From Myotis daubentonii (taxonomy: Eukaryota; Chordata; Mammalia; Chiroptera; Vespertilionidae), in the NCBI RefSeq assembly GCF_963259705.1, contig NC_081846.1, positions 88,052,641 through 88,116,640 on the forward strand: a DNA stretch of 64,000 nucleotides, given 5' to 3'. The notes below the pieces were generated by a model. The model did not search any database and was not told the DNA's origin. It worked only from the letters and a program-made list of their open reading frames with translations. Both the position numbers and the translations under genes were made by a program. Of this stretch, positions 8,546 through 17,409 are shown one piece after another; the first letter of the stretch is position 1, and the number at the start of each line of letters is the position of its first letter.

Positions 8546-8700
8546 GTCTAGGTTAATCTCTGTGTTTCCATTACAAGGGCTATTCCAAGGTCATTGCTCT
8601 ACTGATAAGCTACAAGGAAGTGACTGAAGGGGATTATCCTACCCAGTAAAGGTTATGTCCTCCCAGCCTTGCTGCTTGCCTTCCCTGGGACTGCCCTGTG

Positions 8701-9070
8701 TCAGTGGGTCTCCAGGGGTATAGGCTTTGGTGCTTTCCCTGGTGGGCAGACCCCTGGAGATGCGGGCCCAACAAGTCCCAAATTTATTGCCAACAGTCTT
8801 AGTCCAAGTTCTTCATAAGTAGTACCTGGTATTTCTGTAACACTAGGGGGTTTCATTGATTTATTCTCTTCCCTAGTCCTGTTAATCCCTAATCTGGGGA
8901 AACAACCTTTCTCAGGGAGGTGGTCCTGTTTAAAACATAGCGCTAAGAGGGGGATCAAACATATTAAGAATAGTATGCCATATATGCCAGGTCCCTTGAA
9001 ACATATGCTGTGCAGATGTTTCTTCCCTGCAGTGACTGTGTCAAGCAGCAAGGATGGACCGGCTTCCAGC
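8701..9070 (-). other. Open frame within the LTR U3 with one hydrophobic segment
   Basis: The frame is open for about 123 codons inside the LTR and continues upstream into flanking DNA. It holds a 20-residue hydrophobic stretch (GIYGILFLICLIPLLALCF) followed by a basic/charged tail. It might be an accessory LTR-encoded product or the overlapping end of an env frame. It might also be chance. Confidence 0.3.
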
Positions 9071-9071
9071 A

Positions 9072-10259
9072 AGAGAGCAAGAGAGCTCACCAGGGACACA
9101 GCACGCATCCTGGACTCAGCTGTGTCGGTCGCCAGCTCCTCCGCCTCCTTGCAGTTTCTCTCAGTTGTGTGAGTGAGCACGCAATGGAGTCAATTAGTGC
9201 AGGGTTTCCATCACTGGCAAGGAGAGTTCTAATCAAAGAGGGATCATTTGTTGCAACAAGTGGAAACCTAGTTAAACTAACGCATGGATGAAGGTAATTT
9301 ATTGTGAGGACTTAGGGAAATATACTGGAATCGAGGAGGAGGGTGTACAACTAGATCTTGTGAGGACCAGGAAGTCTCGAGGAAGCGCCTCTAACCATCT
9401 TTTCTTCTCTCACCTTCTGAGGTCTGGTGGCCTCAGCTCTGCTCCCCTCTGTGTCTCTGTTCCATCCTCTGTTTCTCTCTGTAGACTAGTTTCCTGTGTG
9501 ACTCGTTAGACCCCTCCTATACCTATGGTGAGGGTTTGTTATCTGGCTTTGACCAGATGTGGCGCTCACTGGCCTTGAGCTACATGGTTTTGCACCTCAG
9601 CCAATATGTCTGGAGTTTGGTGTACTTATTACACGACCTTGGAGGAAAACAAAAGCATGTGTCCATTCCTGGGGCAGTCATCTGTGGCCAGAGGCATAAG
9701 GTCAATGGGTAGAGCCATGGCTACTTAGACCATCCCTTGAACAAGGGCTGTGGGTGGAGCAGTTTCTCTTAGTGGGATAGGGAGGCAACCATGGCATGGC
9801 TGACGGCTGACACCAGATGTCACTGTGAGAAGGAGACATTGGGTCCCTGTCCCTGCTCCCAGATTCCCCTCAGGGTCGGAGGGGACTCCAGTGTCCAAGT
9901 CATTCTGCTGTGCTCTTCCTGCTTCGAGGGGGAACTCCCTCACACCTAGTTCCCATCCTAGCCTTGTGTTCCAGCACGGGGCTGTGTGCCTACCTGTCAC
10001 CCTTCCCACAGTCCCACTCCCACAGCTGAGCAGATCATAGCCTTCCACAGGCACCATGCCACCTGGCCCTGCTGCCCCCTCCTCTCTGATCGGGCATGCA
10101 TCTCTCCAGCACCACTCTTCTTGGTCCCAGGAAAGCACAGCTCCTTGAAGCCTTTCCTGAGTCCAGAGCACTCCCTCCAATGGAGTGTTTATCACATTGC
10201 ATTACAAGTGCAGTTTTTATTTGTCTCTCTCCCCCACAAGGCAGTAATTTAGCATAATG
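9072..10259. other. No gene recognised
   Basis: The part near 9180-9720 reads like an old unclassified interspersed repeat (an 'ATTTATTGTGAGGACTTAGG' segment and 'GGTGTACTTATTACACGACC'). The rest is single-copy sequence without supported coding content. Confidence 0.4.
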
Positions 10260-10475
10260 GAGTGGGGAGACTTCAGAATAAAAAGAAGTCTGGGTTCAAA
10301 TTCTGATTCGATCACTCATTAGATGTATGCCTATGTTTGCAATGTTTCTGAGTGTTAACTCTTAATGTGAAAAATGCAGAAAATAATTGCACCCACCTCA
10401 TGGATTATTGTGAACGTTAAATGAGATAGCATACATAAAATTAATAGCATTGTGCCTTTCCTGAAAGCAAGGAGA
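10260..10475 (+). repeat. MIR SINE
   Basis: The MIR pattern is 'GAAGTCTGGGTTCAAATTC', 'CACCCACCTCATGGATTATTG' and 'GAACGTTAAATGAGATAGCA'. Confidence 0.8.
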
Positions 10476-10794
10476 ATGTATAATTTATCTTCATTACCTT
10501 AGTGCCAAGCACAGGGGCTTTGATATAGGAAACTTAATATAACTTTGTTGAATGGAAGAATATTTAATTCAAAGAATAAAGCTCCAAGGGTGGACTACTG
10601 GGCACTAAGATGGGAAGGGGTGCTTTGAGGTTGGATGGTCTTCTAGTTGACAATTGATGCATAAGGCAGCTTGTCTCCTGCCCTTCCCCAGGTCCCATAT
10701 CCTGGGGTTTCCTTTTCTGTGATTAACAAGAAGGGATCACTTCTACTTCTGTCACAAAGAACTTGATGGTATCAGACTTGCTATTTGTGTTGTA
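10476..10794. other. No feature recognised
   Basis: AT-rich single-copy DNA without supported content. Confidence 0.4.
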
Positions 10795-11055
10795 TATATT
10801 TTGCTGTATAACAATATTACCACAGACTTTTTGCTTAAACGCACACACATTTATTATCTCATAGTTTCTGTCGGTCAGGATTCTAGGCACACCTTAGCTG
10901 AGACCTCTGAAAGGCTGCAATCAAGGTGGTGGGTATGGGTGGGGTCTCGGTTGCTTTGCAGGCTGTTGAACCAAGTGCCCCAGTTTTGCGTTAGCTATTG
11001 GCCAAAGACCACTCTGAATTCTCTGCCACAGTCCAATGTCGTCCTCCAATGAGCC
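10795..11055 (+). repeat. Ancient mammalian interspersed repeat (class uncertain)
   Basis: The pattern 'TGCTGTATAACAATATTACCAC', 'CACATTTATTATCTCATAG' and 'TTTCTGTCGGTCAGGATTCT' belongs to a widespread old mammalian repeat. A second, more diverged copy lies at about 13340-13700. I cannot name the family with certainty. Confidence 0.55.
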
Positions 11056-12181
11056 TAGTGGCAAGTACAGGAGATGAGCTCTGTATTTGCCCTGGTTTCC
11101 TGCCTGGGGCAATTTTCCAGCCATAGTACAGGAAAATAGAGTCCAAGTAGAAGGTAGAAATCTTGTTGAACACAGAGAACATAGATTGGAATTTGAGGCT
11201 GCTATGTGGCTGCAATTTCCTTGGAAGGAAATACTCTAAGATTAAGAATAAACCAGAAATAGACCCGTATTGCCAGGAATTCCACTGCCTAATAGGATAA
11301 AATAAAGCACTATATAGAGATAAATGATAGAATCCAGAATTTCCACAAAGTATCATTGAAAATGTTCAGCATACAATGAAAAATAACCACACACAAATAA
11401 GCAGAAAAATATGACCTATAATAATGACAATAAAGTAAATAGAAGTTGACTCAAAGATGACCCAGATGTTGGAATGAGCAGACAAGGGTATCAAATAACT
11501 ATTTTAAATACTTTAAAGAAGTTCAGAAAAAGTGAACAAAATAGATGAAAGAGGGAAAGGAATTAAAAAATAAAATTTTAAAATGGAAATTTTATTACCA
11601 AAAAATGTTTTCCTTGATATAAAAAATCTATTGGGTTGACTTAATACTATACTGGACATAATTAAAAAAATTGTAAATTAAATAACAAGCCAATAAAAAT
11701 TACACAAATGGAAAAATAAGAAAAAAGAAAGTTAAAAAACAAAGCAAACATGCCCCTCCCCCCCATCGCCCCCCAGCCCCCCCTAACAACCAATGCCAAA
11801 CAGAATGATCATGTGACAATTAGGGTATCAGAAGTAGAGGAGAGAGAGAAAAAAGTTTGAACAGATAATGCTGAAAATGTCAAAATTGATGAAAGACATT
11901 AACTACAAATCCCAGAAGCTCATCAAATGCCAAGCAGAAAAAATATCTATGTAAATCATAGTCAAGGTGATAAAAAACAAAGATAAAAAAATCTTAGCAG
12001 TTGGTGTGTGTGTGTGCACAATATTACGTTGATGGGAACAATAGAAACAAAAGTAGAAGACAATGAAATATCATCTTTAAAATGTTGAAATAACATAAGA
12101 TACTGAAAGTGAAGAATTCTATACCCAGTCAAAATATCCTCTAAAAATGAAGGGAGAAAGGAACTTTAAAAGGAAAACACA

Positions 12182-12402
12182 GCCGAAACCGGTTTGGCTC
12201 AGTGGATAGAGCGTCGGCCTGTGGACTGGAAGGTCCCGGGTTCAGTTCTGGTCAGGGGCGTGTGCCTGGGTTGCGGGCACATCCCCAGTGGGAGGTGTGC
12301 GGGAGGCGGCTGATCTATGTTTCTCTCTCATTGATGTTTCTAACTATCTCTCTCCCTTCCTCTCTGTAAAAAAATCAATAAAATATATTTATTAAAAAAA
12401 AG
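12182..12402 (+). mobile_element. Ves SINE, full length
   Basis: It has the complete A and B boxes (TGGCTCAGTGGATAGAGCG, GGTTCAGTTCT) and a CTCTGTAAAAAAATCAATAAAATATA tail. It is close to the active-family pattern. Flanking duplications are unclear because the site is A-rich. Confidence 0.94.
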
Positions 12403-12614
12403 GCAAACAGAGTTTGATATAATTTGTGTCCATCAGAATTATGCTACAAAATCATTTCAAAGGAAAAAAAATTGCTATATACTAGTATATAAAGGAACCC
12501 ACATATAAGGTCAGATTAGCAAAGAAAGAAGAAAAAGTACTTGACATTGTAATATGTGGGTAAATGTAAAGGGATGTTTTAACTTTTTCTTAAAGAACTG
12601 TTGATTGTTTAAAG

Positions 12615-12925
12615 CAGTGGCTCTCAACCTTCCTAATGCCATTACCCTTTAATACAGTTCCTCATGTTGTGGTGACCCCCAACCATAAAATTATTTTCAT
12701 TGCTACTTCATAACTGTAATTTTACTACTGTTATGAATCATAATGTAAATATCTGATATGCAGGATGTATTTTCATTGTTACAACTTGAACATAATTAAA
12801 GCATAGTGATTGATCACAAAAACAATATGTAAGTACATATGTGTTTTCCAATGGTCTTAGGCGACCCCTGTGAAAGGGTTGTTCGACCCCCAAAGGGGTC
12901 GAGACCCACAGGTTGAGAACCGCTG
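12615..12925 (-). mobile_element. SPIN-type hAT transposon
   Basis: This 311-bp element ends GTTGAGAACCGCTG and starts CAGTGGCTCTCAACC. It includes the GGCGACCCCTGTGAAAGGGTTGTTCGACCCC signature of the SPIN (Space Invader) family. Target duplications GTTTAAAG (12607-12614) and GTTTAAGG (12926-12933) match at 7 of 8 positions. SPIN elements are known for horizontal transfer among tetrapods. This copy keeps a longer middle section than the copy at 28446. Confidence 0.95.
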
Positions 12926-13339
12926 GTTTAAGGCAATACTAAAAATATGATGGGATTAGCTCTATATGTAGAAGTAGAACATATAACAACAAAAGCATGG
13001 AATAGGGGGATAACTAGAGTTATATCGTTATAAATTATTATATTTTAAATGAATGCTGTAATATTAATTCATGCCAGACTACTATAAATTGAGGATGCCT
13101 ATTGAAGTCCCTGGAGAAACCATTTAAAATTACAGTTATAGCTTAAAGCCAATAGAGTAAATAAAATGAAAGATAACAAAACTACTTGATTAATCCAAAA
13201 GAAGACAGTCAGGGGAAGTGAAACATAAGCTAAGTATCAAAGAACAGGTGGGACAAATAGAAAACAAAAGCAAGATGATAGAATTAAACCAACCATATTA
13301 GTAATTATATCAAGTGAAAATGAATGTAAACTGCCATGG

Positions 13340-13700
13340 ATTATCTATTGCTGAAAGACTAATTACCTTAAAATTTAGAGGCTTAGATTAACTAGCATTT
13401 ATTATTATTACTATTTGTACAGTTTGTGTATATTAGAAATTCAGGAGAGGCTTAGCTGGGAAGTTAAGGCTCAGATTATCTCATGAATGGTGATTGGGGT
13501 GTTGGCAGGGGCTGCAGCAGTTGGAGGGCTTAACTGGAGATGGAGGATTTGTCCAAGGTGGCTCATTCACATGTCAATGGACAGGAGAACTCGGCCATGG
13601 GTGGTCATCTCCATAGCCCACTTGAATGCCCTTATGACATGGCATCTGACTTCGCCAGAGCGAGCAGTTCAAGTGAGAAAGTAAAGAAGAAGGCAGAGTG
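13340..13700 (+). repeat. Second copy of the ancient repeat at 10795
   Basis: The order is 'GGATTATCTATTGCTGAAAG', 'GCATTTATTATTATT', 'GGAGAGGCTTAGCTGGGAAG', 'GGGCTTAACTGG' and 'GAGCGAGCAGTTCAAGTGAG'. This parallels the copy at 10795-11055 and extends further 3'. Confidence 0.5.
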
Positions 13701-13726
13701 CCTCCCTCCCTTTTCTAAAAAAAAAA

Positions 13727-13939
13727 AAGAGGCCCAGTGCATGAAGTTGTGCATAGGTGGGGTCCGGTTGGCCCATTCCGATGGAGGGGGTAATCGGGGA
13801 TGGGGCCGGCCAGGGGGAGGGGCCACGGGAGGTTGGGAGGGCCGATTGGGGCCCTGATCAGGCTGCCACAGTGTGTGTCATAGTGATGGGTTGTCCGGTC
13901 ATTCCTTTCTTCCAGTTGCTTGGCTTTTATATATATAGA
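13727..13939 (-). mobile_element. Short HeliBat-type Helitron
   Basis: On the minus strand it starts TCTATATATATAAAAGCC, a Helitron 5' TC end, at 13939. It ends near 13727 with the GTGCAT...ATGCAC hairpin and GGCCTCT block that normally precede CTAG. The terminal CTAG itself appears mutated into the adjacent poly-A. The interior is the GC-rich 'GGGGCCGGCCAGGGGGAGGGGCC' filler typical of non-autonomous HeliBats. It abuts the next Helitron with no spacer. Confidence 0.72.
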
Positions 13940-14149
13940 CTAGAGGCCTGGTGCACAAAAATTTGTGCACTTGAGGGGCAACCCTCAGCCCAGCCTGCCC
14001 CCTCTAACAGTCTGGGAGCCCTCACAGGATGTCCTACTGCTGTCCCTGTGGGGAGCGGGCCTAAGCCGCAGTCTGGCCTCCCTCTGTGGAAGGCAACTGG
14101 CCGATCACGTATATAGATACTTTCTGAAGGCAGCACGGACTCTTTCCTT

Positions 14150-15508
14150 ATTTCTTTGCTCTGTGGTTGGAGAATAAGGGGCTAAAATGTGGAGACAGAA
14201 CTGTGGCCGGGCCTGGGGCTCTTGTAGGCAGCAGAAAGAAGGAGAGGGCTGGGGAAAGTCTAGACACAGTTTTCATCAATTGTCCTCCCTTCCTCGGGGC
14301 CCCTCGCTCTGCTCTTTCCTTGTCGTGGTGGATGCTTGGGCTTCAGACTGACAGGAGCCCAGCGACGGTGGAGTTCAGCCCCTTCACTTCTCAGCTGAAG
14401 ATATAACCGCCTCACATTCCAAGTGGAGCTGTTTTCAAGTGGCTAAAGTGCTGGCAATTCATGCCTCCCGGCCTTTCCGCTCTCGGGTTTCCTCCTTGGG
14501 TCAGTTGCAAACTTCACCGAGACACCGAAGCAGCTCTGCCCTGAAAGTTCTGCACCGGCCCCTGCACTCTTCCTTGAGGTCTCTGAGCCCACAGTCTGAG
14601 CTCAGGGAGGTCACCCAGAGCCCTTTCCCCTGGACAGGTGGGGCAGGGGGGCTAGCTTGAAGAGCTGGAGGAAGATGGCAGAGTAAGAGTTGGTATGAAC
14701 CAGTGCCTGCTTAGCCAGACTTCCTAAGCTCCACACCGGGCCCAGGCTGGACCCCTTCCCCACACCAGGAAGATCCCAGCTGAGGTCCCCTCCCTGCACC
14801 CAGTGCTCTCCTCCCTGTTCTCCCACTGGGGGAAGGGAACAGCTCACCTGCTCTGGACCCTGCCAACCTGGCAGGCTGAGGCACAGGTGGTGCACCCTAC
14901 GGTGCTGGTGGCTGTGAGCCTTCTCCCCCTCCCTGAAGCGTGGGGTGGGGTTGCAGCAGCTCACAGCCGCCCCTGGGCACCATGCATGGAGACACTGCTC
15001 TCCACTGAGCCACCATCCGCCCAGGACCTGTGGGGGTTTGGGTGGCCTCGGGCTCCCACTGGCTCCACTGAAGCCAGACTTGGCTTGGCCGGCCACCCCT
15101 GCTGCCTGAGGGCTGTGCATGCCCCATGGGCCTCATCACCCTCATGAACTGCCGTGGTCTGGCCATCCCATCCCAGGAAGTGGCCATCCTGATCACCATG
15201 GCTCACTCCCCGGTGCAGTTGGGCCTGCCCAGCAAGCATGTAGGCAGGAGCTGGGCCTCTGAGGGGAAGGAGGAGGGATGTGCAGGCCAGGGCAGAAGTG
15301 GGGAACTTGGCAGTGTAAACACAGCCCCCCCCCCCCCCCCCATGTCGTGCCGGCCCCTTGCGCTGCATTCCTGAACTCCTGGGTGCCCCTGCCCAGCACT
15401 GTGCTCTGGGTCCTGGGGTGGGGGTGAGGGACCTGGAGCTGCGGCTTGAAGGCAGCCCTCGCTGGCTTGGAATCGCAGTGGTTGATCAGGGAGAGATGCG
15501 GGGTGCCA

Positions 15509-15510
<2 letters not shown>
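14150..15510. other. GC-rich passenger sequence in the Helitron
   Basis: This is non-repetitive sequence of moderately high GC, unlike the terminal Helitron segments. It may be captured host DNA, as is known for Helitrons, or an L1-leader-like fragment near 14660 (GGAGGAAGATGGCAGAG). No exon could be assigned to a gene. Confidence 0.4.

Positions 15511-15557
<47 letters not shown>
15510..15557. repeat. (CT)n microsatellite
   Basis: Uninterrupted CT dinucleotides for nearly 50 bp within the Helitron. Confidence 0.95.
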
Positions 15558-15559
<2 letters not shown>

Positions 15560-15580
15560 CCCTGTGTCCCTGGTGGGCAG

Positions 15581-15735
15581 GTGGGGGCTCAGGCAAGGCG
15601 ATCGGCATCACTTGCCTTTGCCTGAGCCCCCACCCACCGTCTGGGTCCCACACGGGAGTGGGCTCTGTGTCCCGGTGGGCAGGCAGGGCTCAGGTGAAGG
15701 CAAGTGATGCCAATCGCCTCTCCTGAGCCCCCGCC
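15581..15735. repeat. Inverted repeats in the Helitron interior
   Basis: A perfect 16-bp inverted repeat (GTGGGGGCTCAGGCAA at 15581-15596, complement at 15618-15633) encloses a 21-nt loop. Most of this roughly 60-bp hairpin is present again, inverted and diverged, at about 15680-15735 (GGCAAGTGATGCCAATCGCC). The region could fold into large cruciform structures. Confidence 0.8.
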
Positions 15736-15815
15736 CCCAGGTCGCACATAGGGGCCTGGATGGTGGCTCACACTGTCCCACCCTGCCTGCCGTATGCAAA
15801 TTAGCCGCCATATTT

Positions 15816-17301
15816 TTTTTTTATTTTTTTTTTATTTTTTATTTTTTATTTTTTTATTGCTTAAAGTATTACAAAGGGTATTACATATGTATCCATTTTA
15901 TCCCCCCGCCCTAGACAGTCCCCTAGCCTCCCCTATCACCCAGTGTCTTATGTCCATTGGTTATGCTTATATGCGTGCATACAAGTCCTATAGTTGATCT
16001 CTTACCCCCCTACCTCCTGCCCCCCAACCCTCCCCGGCCTTCCCGTTGCAGCTCGACAATCTGTTTGAGGCAGCTCTGCCTCTGTATCTATTATTGTTCA
16101 AAAGTTTATAATGGTCTCTATTGTCCACGAATGAGTGAGATCATGTGGTATTTTTCCTTTATTGACTGGCTTATTTCACTTAGCATAATGCTCTCCAGTT
16201 CCATCCATGACGTTGCAAATGGTAAGAGTTCCTTCCTTTTTACAGCAGCATAGTATTCCATCGTGTAGATGTACCACAGTTTTCTAATCCATTCATCTAC
16301 TGATGGGCACTTAGGCTGTTTCCAGATCTTAGCTATGGTGAATTGTGCTGCTATGAACATAGGGGTGCATATATCCTTTCTGATTGGTGTTTCTGGTTTC
16401 TTGGGATATATTCCTAGAAGTGGGATCACAGGGTCAAATGGGAGTTCCATTTTCAGTTTTTTAAGGAAACTCCATACTGTCTTCCATAGTGGCTGCACCA
16501 GTCTGCATTCCCACCAGCAGTGCACAAGTGTTCCTTTTTCTCCACATCCTCTCCAGCACTTGTCGTTTGTTGATTTGTTGATGATAGCCAGTCTGACAGG
16601 TGTGAGATGGTACCTCATTGCTGTTTTGATTTGCATCTCTCGGATGATTAGTGACTTTGAGCATGTTTTCATATGTCTCTTGGCTTTCTGAATGTCCTCT
16701 TTTGAAAGGTGTCTATTTAGGTCCTTTGCCCATTTTTTGATTGGATTGTTTATCTTTCTTTTGTTAAGTTGTATGAGTTCCCTATAAATTTTGGAGATTA
16801 GGCCCTTATCAGATATGTCATTGGCAAATATGTTTTCCCACACAGTGGGTTTTCTCGTTGTTTTGTTGATGGTTTCTTTTGCTGTGCAGAAGCTTTTTAT
16901 TTTGATGTAGTCCCATTTGTTCATTTTTTCTTTAGTTTCAAGTGCCCTAGGAGCTGTATCAGTGAAGAAATTGCTTCGGCATATGTCTGAGATTTTCTTG
17001 CCTTTGGATTCTTCTAGAATTTTTATGGTATCCTGTCGTACATTTAAGTCCTTTATCCATTTTGAGTTTATTTTTGTGTATGGTGTAAGTTGGTGGTCTA
17101 GTTTCATTTTCTTGCATATATCTGTCCAATTTTCCCAGCACCATTTATTGAAGAGACTATCTTGGCTCCATTGTATGTTCTTGCCTCCTTTGTCAAATAT
17201 TAATTGAGCATATTGGTTCGGGCCGATTTCTGGGCTCTCTATTCTATTCCATTGATCTATATGCCTATTCTTGTGCCAGTACCAGGCAGTTTTGAGAACA
17301 G
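15816..17301 (-). mobile_element. Young 5'-truncated L1
   Basis: It has a poly-T (poly-A of the minus strand) at 15816-15860, then the 3' UTR and an unbroken ORF2 C-terminal region. A perfect 15-bp target duplication (TTAGCCGCCATATTT) lies at 15801-15815 and 17302-17316. The long exact duplication and intact frame show recent insertion. It landed inside the subterminal palindrome of the Helitron. Confidence 0.96.
16118..17300 (-). pseudogene. L1 ORF2 C-terminal part, frame intact
   Basis: About 393 codons of LINE-1 ORF2p end at the natural stop. The sequence covers the post-RT region ([18 protein letters not shown]), the [14 protein letters not shown] block and the cysteine-rich motif C-W-R-G-C-G-x-K-G-x-L-x-H-C-W-W-x-C, up to the [10 protein letters not shown] end. 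Endonuclease and reverse transcriptase are missing because of 5' truncation. The open frame extends about 26 codons into Helitron DNA at its start, giving a chance fusion frame of 420 codons. Confidence 0.93.
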
Positions 17302-17409
17302 TTAGCCGCCATATTTGTTGGCAGTTAATTTGCATATCGCTCTGATCAGCCAATGGGAGGCATAGCGAAGGTACAGTCAATTACCATGTTTGTCTATTAT
17401 TAGATAGGA

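Larger units (their letters stand above)
6412..9071 (-). mobile_element. Chimeric class II LTR element carrying AKIRIN2
   Basis: On the minus strand the order is: 5' LTR (9071-8193), a 2-nt spacer, primer-binding site and complete tRNA-Lys copy (8190-8114), AKIRIN2 leader (8113-7765), AKIRIN2 coding region (7764-7216), integrase C-terminal end (7213-7040), a short env-leader-like stretch, polypurine tract (6630-6611) and 3' LTR (6608-6412). The LTR start TGCTGGAAGCCG and the lysine primer site point to a betaretrovirus-like (ERV2/ERVK) family. No gag, protease or reverse transcriptase is present between the LTRs. The shared part of the two LTRs differs at roughly 8% of positions by eye, so the insertion is not recent. 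The last bases of the 3' LTR are missing and no clean target duplication was found. Confidence 0.85.
8193..9071 (-). repeat. 5' LTR of the AKIRIN2-carrying element
   Basis: This is an 879-bp LTR with minus-strand ends TGCTGGAAGCCG and ACCCCAACA. A TATA box (TATAAATA, plus 8343-8350) lies upstream of a polyadenylation-like AGTAAA (plus 8322-8327), giving a short R region. U3 carries three 59-bp tandem repeats and an open frame with a hydrophobic segment. If active, it would drive transcription leftwards into AKIRIN2. An internal TGTTGGGCCC at 8773 resembles an LTR start but is not matched by the other LTR. Confidence 0.82.
11300..13330 (+). mobile_element. Ancient L1/HAL1 ORF1 region, degenerate
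   Basis: This is A-rich plus-strand sequence with the order of an old L1 5' part/ORF1: 'GATGACCCAGATGTTGGAAT', 'AACTACAAATCCCAGAAGCTC', 'GTGAAGAATTCTATACCCAG' and 'AAAATGAAGGGAGAAAGGA'. No reading frame survives. It is interrupted by a Ves SINE (12182-12402) and a SPIN element (12615-12925). Confidence 0.6.
13940..17409 (-). mobile_element. HeliBat-type Helitron with L1 insertion
   Basis: The minus-strand 5' end is TCCTATCTAATAATAGAC (17409 downward). The 3' end is CTAG at 13943-13940, preceded by the hairpin GTGCACAAAAATTTGTGCAC (13951-13970). Flanking bases are A and T, as expected for Helitron insertion between A and T. The last 100 bp at the 5' end match the Helitron at 23536-24667. The middle (about 14150-15510) is GC-rich passenger sequence without an identifiable helicase. 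A 5'-truncated L1 is inserted at 15816-17301. Confidence 0.9.

Noticed and set aside
6405..9085. Target-site duplication of the AKIRIN2 element
   Set aside because: AGAGCA-like strings occur on both sides, but they do not abut the LTR ends and the left LTR end is missing. No duplication is claimed.
8701..9180. ERV env C-terminus upstream of a shorter LTR beginning at 8773
   Set aside because: TGTTGGGCCC at 8773 looks like an LTR start. However, the other LTR begins TGCTGGAAGCCG right after a polypurine tract, and that motif is at 9071 here. The longer LTR fits both copies, so the frame is treated as lying in U3.
15126..15240. Possible galactokinase-like peptide in Helitron passenger DNA
   Set aside because: Only short scattered residue matches (NCRGL, VAILIT) could be seen, without continuous similarity or exon borders. 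Too weak to call a captured gene.
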